Positions 34,059 to 41,706 of a stretch of DNA of 64,000 nucleotides are shown here, piece after piece. The position numbers and the translations under genes are program-made. Position 1 is the stretch's first letter, and each line of letters starts with the position of its first letter. Origin of the DNA: DATILI01 sp035476635 (GTDB taxonomy: Bacteria > Pseudomonadota > Gammaproteobacteria > Burkholderiales > Burkholderiaceae_C); the NCBI GenBank assembly GCA_035476635.1, contig DATILI010000168.1, forward strand, positions 124,001-188,000, written 5' to 3'. The notes below the pieces were generated by a model. That model was not told where the DNA came from, did no database searches, and saw only the letters and a list, made by a program, of their open reading frames with translations.

Positions 34059-35516
34059 ATGAAGGTTCAACACCTGATCGACGGCAAGGCGGTAGCAGGC
34101 ACCGGCTATTTTGAGACAGTCAACCCGGCCACGCAAGAAGTGCTGGCGGAAGTGGCTTCCGGCGGTGAAGCGGAAGTGGCTGCGGCGGTCGCGGCTGCGA
34201 AGGCTGCATTCCCGACATGGGCCGCAATGCCGACCCCTCAACGTGCAAAGCTCATTCGCAAGCTCGGCGACCTGATCGCGGCCAACGTGCCCGAAATCGC
34301 GAGGACCGAAACGAACGACTCCGGCCAGGTCATCGCGCAGACGGGCAAACAACTGATTCCGCGCGCGGCCGACAACTTCTATTACTTCGCCGAGATGTGT
34401 ACGCGTGTAGACGGTCACACCTACCCGACCGAAACGCACCTGAACTACACCCTCTTCCACCCGGTGGGCGTTTGTGCGCTGATCTCGCCCTGGAATGTGC
34501 CCTTCATGACTGCCACGTGGAAGGTGGCGCCCTGTCTCGCGTTCGGTAACACGGCGGTGCTGAAGATGAGCGAACTTTCGCCGCTCACTTCCGCACGACT
34601 TGGCGAGCTGGCGCTGGAAGCGGGCATTCCAGCCGGCGTCCTGAACGTGGTGCACGGCTACGGCAAGGAGGCAGGCGAGCCGCTGGTGCGTCACCCGGAT
34701 GTGCGCGCGATCTCGTTCACCGGCTCGACCGCCACTGGCAATCGCATCGTCAAGGAAGCGGGTCTGAAGAAGTTCAGCATGGAGCTGGGCGGCAAGTCGC
34801 CCTTCGTGATCTTCGAAGACGCGGATTTGCCCCGGGCGCTGGATGCCGCCGTGTTCATGATCTTCTCCAACAATGGCGAGCGCTGTACCGCGGGCAGTCG
34901 CATCCTGGTGCAGAAGTCCATCTACGCCGACTTCGCGCGAAAGTTCGCGGAACGTGCCCGGCGCATTGTTGTGGGCGACCCGCTGGATGAAAAAACCATC
35001 GTTGGTCCCATGATCTCGCAAGGTCACCTGGCCAAGGTACGCAGCTACATCGAACTGGGTACGAACGAAGGCGCTACCCTTCTAGCCGGTGGCCTGGAAG
35101 CCCCCGAGGTTTCGGTCCGCGTCAAGAAGGGCAATTTCGTGCAGCCCACCGTGTTCGCCGACGTGGATAACCGGATGAAGATCGCCCAGGAGGAGATCTT
35201 CGGGCCGGTGGCCTGCCTCATCCCCTTCGACGACGAGGCCGATGCAATCCGCATCAGCAACGACATTGCTTACGGGCTGTCCAGCTACGTATGGTCGGAG
35301 AACATCGGCCGCGCGCACCGTGTGGCGGCCGCGATCGAGGCGGGCATGTGCTTCGTCAACAGCCAGAACGTGCGCGACCTTCGACAGCCGTTTGGCGGAA
35401 CCAAGGCTTCCGGAACGGGTCGCGAAGGCGGCATCTGGAGCTACGAAGCTTTCCTGGAACCCAAGAACATCGCGGTTTCGCTGGGCAGTCATCACATCCC
35501 CCATTGGGGCGTGTAA
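34059..35516 (+). CDS. hpaE: HpaE: 5-carboxymethyl-2-hydroxymuconate-semialdehyde dehydrogenase
   Basis: A 485-residue NAD-dependent aldehyde dehydrogenase, ATG at 34059. Motifs: the general-base region LELGGKSPFVIFEDADLP (written MELGGKSP), the catalytic cysteine in NNGERCTAGSR, ALISPWNVPFMTATWK for the cofactor fold and IAQEEIFGPVACLIPF. It oxidises the ring-cleavage semialdehyde in the homoprotocatechuate pathway. Specific naming rests on position between hpaG2 and the dioxygenase genes; the family alone would allow 2-hydroxymuconic or related semialdehydes. Confidence 0.9.
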   Translation: MKVQHLIDGKAVAGTGYFETVNPATQEVLAEVASGGEAEVAAAVAAAKAAFPTWAAMPTPQRAKLIRKLGDLIAANVPEIARTETNDSGQVIAQTGKQLIPRAADNFYYFAEMCTRVDGHTYPTETHLNYTLFHPVGVCALISPWNVPFMTATWKVAPCLAFGNTAVLKMSELSPLTSARLGELALEAGIPAGVLNVVHGYGKEAGEPLVRHPDVRAISFTGSTATGNRIVKEAGLKKFSMELGGKSPFVIFEDADLPRALDAAVFMIFSNNGERCTAGSRILVQKSIYADFARKFAERARRIVVGDPLDEKTIVGPMISQGHLAKVRSYIELGTNEGATLLAGGLEAPEVSVRVKKGNFVQPTVFADVDNRMKIAQEEIFGPVACLIPFDDEADAIRISNDIAYGLSSYVWSENIGRAHRVAAAIEAGMCFVNSQNVRDLRQPFGGTKASGTGREGGIWSYEAFLEPKNIAVSLGSHHIPHWGV

Positions 35517-35525
35517 GGAGGCCTC

Positions 35526-35861
35526 ATGAGCTTGTATGGGCTGCAAAAGTTCCTCTATTCGATGAACCGGGAGGCCGAGGTTCAACGACGCTATAGCGAA
35601 GGCGGCCAAGCGCTCGACGCGCTGTTGGCCGAGTACAAGCTCGACGAGGAGGAGCGAACCGCGATCCGCGAGGGGGACATTGGCAAGCTCTATGTACTGG
35701 GCTGCAACGGCCAGCTACTGATGCACTTCGCACCTTTGCTGGGCATGCCCTGGGCCGACTACCTCGAAGCAATGCGTGAAGGCGTGCGCAAGTACGGACC
35801 CGTGCGCGCTGGCATCTATGCGATGACAACGTCCGCGGACGAAAAAGTGGCGGGAGTTTGA
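35526..35861 (+). CDS. LigA-type small subunit of a class III extradiol dioxygenase
   Basis: A 111-residue all-helical protein of the protocatechuate 4,5-dioxygenase alpha-subunit (LigA) family: LYGLQKFLYSMNREAEVQRR and IREGDIGKLYVLGCNGQLLMHF, with the latter forming the lid of the large-subunit active site in known LigAB enzymes. An AAGGAGG ribosome site precedes the ATG. It ends 1 bp before the LigB-type gene. Canonical HpaD is a single polypeptide without a LigA partner, so a separate alpha subunit in an hpa operon is notable. Confidence 0.9.
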   Translation: MSLYGLQKFLYSMNREAEVQRRYSEGGQALDALLAEYKLDEEERTAIREGDIGKLYVLGCNGQLLMHFAPLLGMPWADYLEAMREGVRKYGPVRAGIYAMTTSADEKVAGV

Positions 35862-35862
35862 A

Positions 35863-36681
35863 ATGAGCCTCGTATTCGCCGGCGTCTGCAGTCACGCCCC
35901 CGGGATCACCGGCCGCGCGCATCTGGCCGACTCGGCCGTGAAGGACGAATTCCATCGGCAATTCCACCGCCTCGGCGAGCAGCTCAGGGCAGCGCAGCCC
36001 GATGCCGTGATCATCATTGCCGCGGAGCACTTTGCCAACTTCTTCATGAACAACATGCCAGCGTACGCGATCGGCATGGCCGATGTGTACGACGGCCCGA
36101 TCGAAGACCCCAAATGGCTGGGAATCGAGAAGCGGAAGGTTCCTGGGAACGCCGCGCTCTCACAGCGGCTCATACGCTCGGTCATGCAGACGGTTGACGT
36201 GGCTTACGCCGAGGAATGGCGATTCGACCACGGGATCATGGTCCCGCTGAACTTCCTCACACCGGCTTACGACGTGGACGTGATTCCGGTGAACATCAAT
36301 TGCCAGGGACCGCCACTTACGCCCTTGCACCGCGCCTGGGCCTTCGGTGAGGCATTGCGCAGCGCATGTGACAAGGTGCCGGAGCGCATTGCGCTTGTGG
36401 GAACAGGCGGAATCTCACACTGGCCGGCGACGCCAGACTCCGGAAAGGTGAACGAGGCCTGGGACCGCGAGTTCATGGATCGGTGGTGCCGCAACGACCG
36501 CGCTGCGATGCTCTCCTACAGTGACGAGGAGACGTACCGCGATGCAGGCCAGGGAGGATTCGAGATCCGAACCTTCATCACCATCGCCGCAGCGGCGCGG
36601 GGGCGCGGCCAAATTCTCCATTTCAAGCCAATACCGATCTTCGCGGTGAGCTGTACCGCCGCCACCATGACCGTGGAATAG
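35863..36681 (+). CDS. LigB-type class III extradiol ring-cleavage dioxygenase
   Basis: A 272-residue LigB-family non-haem iron dioxygenase. Candidate iron/catalytic residues are His11 in VCSHAPG, His56 in AAEHFANFF, and the catalytic His in GTGGISHWP, with an acidic ligand in the GGFEIRTF region near the end. It should open a catechol-type ring next to a hydroxyl. By position it replaces hpaD (3,4-dihydroxyphenylacetate 2,3-dioxygenase), but the LigAB arrangement would also suit protocatechuate- or gallate-like substrates. The start codon is 1 bp after the LigA-type stop, implying tight co-expression. Confidence 0.9.
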   Translation: MSLVFAGVCSHAPGITGRAHLADSAVKDEFHRQFHRLGEQLRAAQPDAVIIIAAEHFANFFMNNMPAYAIGMADVYDGPIEDPKWLGIEKRKVPGNAALSQRLIRSVMQTVDVAYAEEWRFDHGIMVPLNFLTPAYDVDVIPVNINCQGPPLTPLHRAWAFGEALRSACDKVPERIALVGTGGISHWPATPDSGKVNEAWDREFMDRWCRNDRAAMLSYSDEETYRDAGQGGFEIRTFITIAAAARGRGQILHFKPIPIFAVSCTAATMTVE

Positions 36682-36747
36682 CTGTTCCTCTCAGGTCAAC
36701 TTGAGTAACCGGCCCTTAGCCCCACCTAACCCCGTTTTCGCACTTTC

Positions 36748-37551
36748 ATGTTAGCCCAAGCCACTACTTCAGAGCTCGCTCGCGAGTTGTACCTTGCACG
36801 CAAAACCTGTACACCGGTAAGGCACTTCTCGTCGCGGTTCCCCGGCATGACGATCGACGACGGCTATGCGATCCAGCGCGAATGGGTTCGACTGGAACTG
36901 GCCGACGGCCGCAGCATCAAGGGTCGGAAAATCGGACTGACCTCGCGCGCCATGCAACAGGCAAGCCAGATCACCGAGCCTGACTACGCGCCACTCATGG
37001 ACGACATGTTCTTCGACAACGGCACGGATCTTCCAATGTCACGCTTCATCGCCCCGCGTGTGGAGGTTGAACTTGCTTTTGTCCTCGGCCGCGGCTTGAA
37101 AGGTCCCGGTATCAACTTGACGGATGTCCTCTCGGCGACGGAGTACGTGATGCCGGCGATTGAAATCATCGATGCGCGCATCGAACAATTCGACCGTGAA
37201 ACCCGTGCCATGCGCAAGGTGTACGACACGATCTCGGACTTTGCTGCGAACGCCGGGGTGATTCTGGGTGGGCACCCGGTAAAGCCGCATGACGTGGATC
37301 TGCGCTGGATAGGCGCCCTGCTGCACCGGAACGGCGTGGTCGAGGAATCCGGCCTCGCTGCCGCTGTCCTCAATCACCCGGCAATCGGCGTCGCGTGGCT
37401 GGCCAACAAGATAGCCCCCTACGGAGAACAGCTGAATGCCGGAGACGTGGTGTTGGCCGGGTCGTTCACCCGGCCAACACCTGCCTTGGCAGGTGATACC
37501 TTCCACGCCGACTACGGGCCGCTGGGTTCGGTGGCATTCCGTTTTATCTGA
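36748..37551 (+). CDS. hpaH: HpaH: 2-oxo-hept-4-ene-1,7-dioate hydratase
   Basis: A 267-residue member of the HpaH/MhpD hydratase family: GRKIGLTSRAMQQASQITEPDYAP (here GRKIGLTSRAMQQ then ITEPDYAPLMDDMFF), PRVEVELAFVLGRGLKGPG, VMPAIEIIDARIEQ, and the C-terminal VLAGSFTRPTPALAGDTFHADYG. It adds water to the oxo-heptenedioate. ATG at 36748, without a strong ribosome site. The last 35 codons encode two overlapping perfect inverted repeats (37449-37495). The aldolase HpaI that would follow in the pathway is not in the window. Confidence 0.9.
   Translation: MLAQATTSELARELYLARKTCTPVRHFSSRFPGMTIDDGYAIQREWVRLELADGRSIKGRKIGLTSRAMQQASQITEPDYAPLMDDMFFDNGTDLPMSRFIAPRVEVELAFVLGRGLKGPGINLTDVLSATEYVMPAIEIIDARIEQFDRETRAMRKVYDTISDFAANAGVILGGHPVKPHDVDLRWIGALLHRNGVVEESGLAAAVLNHPAIGVAWLANKIAPYGEQLNAGDVVLAGSFTRPTPALAGDTFHADYGPLGSVAFRFI
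37449..37495 (+). repeat. Two overlapping perfect inverted repeats inside the 3' end of hpaH
   Basis: The first repeat has 14-bp perfect arms (37449-37462 and 37468-37481) around a 5-base loop. The second has 8-bp perfect arms (37478-37485 and 37488-37495) around TT. They share 37478-37481, so in RNA they compete. They lie in codons about 234-250 of hpaH. Confidence 0.8.
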
Positions 37552-37616
37552 GGCGCCGACCAATGCGAATTTCAACAACTCGCAACTCCCGCAGCCCCTA
37601 TTGAGGAACCAACAAG

Positions 37617-39071
37617 ATGACATTTCTTCCCCTGAATGACGCCGGGCTGCTGAAGAGCCAAAACCTGATCAATGGACAGTGGGTCGACGCCGTTGACGGC
37701 AAGACACTCGCGGTGCGCAATCCAGCCAACGGCGAACTGATCGCAAATATTCCGGATATCGCAGGTGAACAGACCGATCTGGCCATAGCGACTGCACATT
37801 CCGCTTTCAAGGCATGGAAAAAGCGCACAGCGGATGATCGCGCGCGAGTCTTGCGGCGTTGGTTTGAGTTGATGGGGCAGCACAAGCACGACCTCGCCTT
37901 GCTGATGACCAGTGAGCAAGGGAAGCCGTTGCAAGAGGCGCTCGCCGAGATCGATTACGCGGCGTCCTACATCGAGTGGTTCGCCGAAGAAGCGCGGCGC
38001 CTTTACGGTGAAATCGTCCCGTCGCCATGGCCAGACAAGCGCATTCTGGTCACGCGTGAGCCGGTCGGCGTCTGCGCCGCGATTACGCCCTGGAACTTCC
38101 CTGCCGCGATGATCACCCGCAAAGTCGCCCCTGCGCTCGCCGCTGGCTGCACCATCATCGTAAGGCCCGCAACGCAAACGCCCCTGACTGCCCTCGCGAT
38201 GGCGGAACTGGCGCAAAGGGCGGGCGTTCCTCCCGGGGTGATCAGCGTGCTGACAGGTAGCGCCCGCGCGATCGCCGCCTCACTCATGGCCAGTCCGATC
38301 GTACGCAAGCTGACGTTCACCGGCTCGACCGAAGTTGGACGCATCCTTGCGGCCCAATGTGCACCCACCCTGAAGAAGATGTCGTTGGAACTCGGTGGCA
38401 ATGCGCCGTTCATCGTCTTCGAAGACGCTGACCTCGACCAAGCGGTAGTCGGCGCGCTGGCCGCGAAGTACCGCAACACGGGGCAAACGTGCGTATGTGC
38501 CAATCGATTTCTCGTGCAGGAAACTGTGTACGACGCATTTGCGGCGAAGCTCGCCACCGCGGTCAGGGCATTGAAGGTCGGGAACGGTGTCGAGGCCGGT
38601 GTGGCACAGGGCCCGCTGATCGACGAGACCGCTCTGCGGAAGGTTGAGCAACTGGTCGAGGACGCCACATCCAAAGGCGCGCAGGTTCTCACCGGAGGAA
38701 AGCGGCACGCGCTCGGCCAAACGTTCTATGAGCCCACGATCCTGACGCATGCCACGAGCGACATGCTCCTGGCCCAGGAGGAAATCTTTGGCCCCGTCGC
38801 TCCCCTGTTCAAGTTCAGGACGGAAGACGAGGCAGTGACGATGGCGAACGATACGGAGTTCGGTCTCGCGGCCTACTTCTACACCCGCGATTCGGCGCGG
38901 ACCTGGCGAGTCGGTGCCGCGCTCCAGTACGGAATGGTGGGCATCAATTCGGGAATCATCTCCACGGCCGTAGCTCCTTTTGGTGGAGTCAAGCAATCAG
39001 GCTATGGCCGGGAAGGCGGACGGCAAGGTATCGACGAGTACGTTGAGACCAAGTACCTCTGCATGGCTTGA
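37617..39071 (+). CDS. gabD: Succinate-semialdehyde dehydrogenase (GabD-like)
   Basis: A 484-residue aldehyde dehydrogenase of the GabD type. LELGGNAPFIVFEDADLDQA contains the general-base region; the catalytic Cys is in NTGQTCVCANRFLVQ, with the neighbouring second cysteine typical of SSADHs. SFTGSTEVGR-like FTGSTEVGRILAAQ and GVKQSGYGREGGRQGIDEY follow. GAGGAACC precedes the ATG. In homoprotocatechuate catabolism the aldolase step yields succinic semialdehyde, so this enzyme would deliver succinate to the TCA cycle. It is 65 bp after hpaH and the last gene of the operon. Confidence 0.9.
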   Translation: MTFLPLNDAGLLKSQNLINGQWVDAVDGKTLAVRNPANGELIANIPDIAGEQTDLAIATAHSAFKAWKKRTADDRARVLRRWFELMGQHKHDLALLMTSEQGKPLQEALAEIDYAASYIEWFAEEARRLYGEIVPSPWPDKRILVTREPVGVCAAITPWNFPAAMITRKVAPALAAGCTIIVRPATQTPLTALAMAELAQRAGVPPGVISVLTGSARAIAASLMASPIVRKLTFTGSTEVGRILAAQCAPTLKKMSLELGGNAPFIVFEDADLDQAVVGALAAKYRNTGQTCVCANRFLVQETVYDAFAAKLATAVRALKVGNGVEAGVAQGPLIDETALRKVEQLVEDATSKGAQVLTGGKRHALGQTFYEPTILTHATSDMLLAQEEIFGPVAPLFKFRTEDEAVTMANDTEFGLAAYFYTRDSARTWRVGAALQYGMVGINSGIISTAVAPFGGVKQSGYGREGGRQGIDEYVETKYLCMA

Positions 39072-39494
39072 ATCAATGCGAGCGATAGCCAGCATCGACT
39101 GCGCTATCCGGCTTCTGTCCTCGTATCGAGTTGCAGATGCCATGCATTTCGGCTTCTCGTCGCGCTTCGCGCGCATAGCTGCATGTTGCTCGCGACGACT
39201 CGCGCGCCATCTGAATAAACCGATATCGGAAGTTGTCAGCGCGTACGGTGGCGCACTCAGACCATCGAGTGGCGTCTGCGACCAAGCGGCGCAAGACACA
39301 ACGCCCTAAATTATCGGGCAAGGCGGCACCCCGCCTCACTCGATGGCAGCCCGCACACCAACGGCTGTCGGACTTGGTTGGCGCCTCATCGATCGGACAC
39401 GAGGAGCAGCCAATCTGTACGAAGCCAATGCATCTCGATTGGTTCCATATCCTGTCTTTCCCAACGCCACACATCAACTTGAATTGAAGAACTC
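39072..39494. other. Intergenic region with inverted repeat after gabD
   Basis: A 423-bp stretch without a supportable gene. It contains an 8-bp perfect inverted repeat, TCGTCGCG at 39157-39164 and CGCGACGA at 39191-39198, with a 26-base loop, which may help end the hpa transcript. The promoter of the porin at 39495 should lie in the second half, but I see no convincing -35/-10 pair. Confidence 0.4.
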
Positions 39495-40439
39495 ATGAAG
39501 ACCACCTCGACCTTGTTCGCGTTGTTGGCAATGGCCGGCTCCGCATTCGCACAATCGTCTGTCACCATTTCCGGCCGCATCGACCTGAATGTGGGAAAGG
39601 ACAGCGGCGCTTCCACTCTGCGCATGAAGAACGGCGCCATCAGCAACCTCACATTCTCCGGCACCGAAGACCTCGGCGGCGGCAACAGCGCGTTCTTCAC
39701 GCTGAGCTCCCGCCTGAATCCCGACAACGGAACGATCAACGCCGGCTTCAACGCCGCCCCGGGCACCTTCTGGACACAGAACTCATTTGTCGGCATCGGT
39801 GGTGACTTCGGCTCAATCAAGTTGGGCCGCCAGTTCTCCGGTGCACTGATGCCGCAAATCCTGGCCGATCCCTGGTTCTGGGACAACACCACCGGCGCCT
39901 TCATGATCGGCACCGGCGGCGTCTCCACGGTGTGGCTCAACAACGCGGTGACCTATTCGATCTCGAAGTCCGGCTTCACGTTCAATGCGCAGGTCGCCGA
40001 CAAGGCGGACAATCTCGGCTGGTCCGGCACCGCCAACAAGACGCCCTATTCGACATCGTTGGGCTACAACCAAGGCCCGCTCGGCCTGTGGGTTGGCTAC
40101 GAGAAGCCCGCCGATGGCATCTCGAAGTGGACGACGGCTTTCGCATCCTACGACTTCGGTGCGCTCACGGTGCGAGGCAACATCAACGGCGGGACCAACT
40201 ACCTGGGCCAGTCCGTCAGGAGCTGGTTGGCGTCCTCCACGATTCCCGTGGGTAGGGACAACGTGCGCGTGAGCTATGGCCAGTGGAAGGTCGCCGGCGT
40301 GGATCAGTCGAACAAGTTGGCGGCTGGCTACTACCACACGCTGTCCAAGCGCACCAGCATCTACGCCAACTATGGCTATGACTCGAAGGTGGCGGCCTCC
40401 AAGTCCGCGTTCGAGCTGGGCGTCCAGCACACGTTCTAA
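39495..40439 (+). CDS. Gram-negative porin
   Basis: A 314-residue porin with signal peptide MKTTSTLFALLAMAGSAFA, mature start QSSVTISGRIDLNVGKD, FSGTEDLGGGNSAFFTLSSR, FVGIGGDFGSIKLGRQF, LAAGYYHTLSKRTSIYANYG and the C-terminal FELGVQHTF. It is slightly shorter than the porin at 30386-31465 but of the same family. It follows the hpa operon and would give aromatic acids passage through the outer membrane. It ends 61 bp before a convergent OYE gene, with a terminator-like hairpin between. Confidence 0.95.
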   Translation: MKTTSTLFALLAMAGSAFAQSSVTISGRIDLNVGKDSGASTLRMKNGAISNLTFSGTEDLGGGNSAFFTLSSRLNPDNGTINAGFNAAPGTFWTQNSFVGIGGDFGSIKLGRQFSGALMPQILADPWFWDNTTGAFMIGTGGVSTVWLNNAVTYSISKSGFTFNAQVADKADNLGWSGTANKTPYSTSLGYNQGPLGLWVGYEKPADGISKWTTAFASYDFGALTVRGNINGGTNYLGQSVRSWLASSTIPVGRDNVRVSYGQWKVAGVDQSNKLAAGYYHTLSKRTSIYANYGYDSKVAASKSAFELGVQHTF

Positions 40440-40452
40440 GCCAAGTTGAATG

Positions 40453-40479
40453 CGTCGCCCGGTCTTGACCCGGGCGGCG
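40453..40479. terminator. Bidirectional terminator-like hairpin
   Basis: CGTCGCCCGG and CCGGGCGGCG pair over 10 positions (one G-T) around a 7-base loop, exactly between the convergent porin and OYE genes. There is no clear T tract on either side. Confidence 0.5.
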
Positions 40480-40500
40480 TTGCTGGGCCTTCTTCCGGCC

Positions 40501-41544
40501 TCAGAAACCTCGTTCGTAGGGGCCTGTGGCCCTCGCATAGGTCGGTATGGGCAACTCCACGGTCACATTGGCGCGCTGCGCCGCCTGGATGACCCAGAAC
40601 GGATTGCGCAGCAGCTCGCGGCCCAGGAACACCACATCGGCGGCACCGCTGGCGAGGATCGACTCGACATGGTCGGGCGACGTGATCGAGCCCATGGCGC
40701 CCACGGGCAGTCCGGCCTCGCTCTTGAGCGCCTCGGCGTACTTGAGGTGGTAGCCGGGGTACACCTTCCCGGTGTAGCCAGGCACGATGTTGCCAGAAGA
40801 GACTTCCAGCAATTCCACACCGGTCGCCTTCAGCTGCTTGCCGAGCCACACTGCTTCCTCGAGCGTCACGCCACCTTGGATGAGATCGGTGGCCGTCACG
40901 CGCACCATCAGGGGCTTGCCCGAGGGCCATGCCGCGCGCACCGCGCGGGTCACCTCCAGCACGAAGCGGGCACGGTTCTCCAGGCTGCCACCCCAGCGGT
41001 CGGTGCGATGGTTGGCCACCGGCGCCAGAAACTCGTGCATCAGATAACCATGCGCGGCATGCAGCTCGATGCAGTCGAAGCCTGCGCGGTCGGCGCGCAA
41101 TGCTGCAGCTGCATAGGCGTCGATGAGTCCGGTGATCTCCGTGTCTGACAGGGCGCGCGGCGTCTTGTGCTGATCGTCGTAGGCGATGGCAGAGGGTGCG
41201 ACGATCTCACCATCAAGCACCGCCTTGCGGCCGGCATGGGCCAACTGCACGCAGGCCTTGGCATTGACGCTGTGCGCGAAGGCCGGCAGGCGCGATAGCG
41301 CCTCGATCTGCCCGTCATGCCAAAGACCCAGGTCCTTGTGGCTGATGCGCCCTTGGGGATCCACCGCCATCACCTCCGTGACGACCATGCTGACGCCACC
41401 GATCAGGCGCGCGCCGTAGTGGGCAAAGTGAAGGTCGGTGAACAAACCATCGTCGCCGGCCATGTACATCAGCATGGGCGACATGACGACACGGTTTTTC
41501 AGGCGCATGTCGCGCATTTGGAAGTGGGTAAAGATGACGCTCAT
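40501..41544 (-). CDS. NADH:flavin oxidoreductase (YqjM/xenobiotic reductase-like)
   Basis: A 347-residue OYE of the short, thermophilic-like YqjM class. MSVIFTHFQMRDMRLKNRVV at the N terminus, VVTEVMAVDPQGRISHKDLG, IELHAAHGYLMHEFLAP with NHRTDRWGG, and LEVSSGNIVPG before the C-terminal FMN loop IVFLGRE-type VVFLGRELLRNPFW. GGAGACCGC fixes the ATG at 41544. It reduces activated alkenes or nitro compounds with NAD(P)H. It is divergent from the molybdopterin oxidoreductase across 162 bp, which contains a short palindrome at 41618-41634 (CCTCG-N7-CGAGG). Confidence 0.93.
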   Translation of the reverse strand: MSVIFTHFQMRDMRLKNRVVMSPMLMYMAGDDGLFTDLHFAHYGARLIGGVSMVVTEVMAVDPQGRISHKDLGLWHDGQIEALSRLPAFAHSVNAKACVQLAHAGRKAVLDGEIVAPSAIAYDDQHKTPRALSDTEITGLIDAYAAAALRADRAGFDCIELHAAHGYLMHEFLAPVANHRTDRWGGSLENRARFVLEVTRAVRAAWPSGKPLMVRVTATDLIQGGVTLEEAVWLGKQLKATGVELLEVSSGNIVPGYTGKVYPGYHLKYAEALKSEAGLPVGAMGSITSPDHVESILASGAADVVFLGRELLRNPFWVIQAAQRANVTVELPIPTYARATGPYERGF

Positions 41545-41706
41545 GCGGTCTCCAGTGCGGAAGCTGTGCGACTGATTCCGCTCGCCGCACCTCGGACTGC
41601 ACTTTAAGACGCGCAGACCTCGAACGGAACGAGGCTGGCGCACCCAGGCAATGACCAGGCGCGCCGAACACAGACAATTGGCGAGGGGTCGCTAGAGTGA
41701 AGTGCC

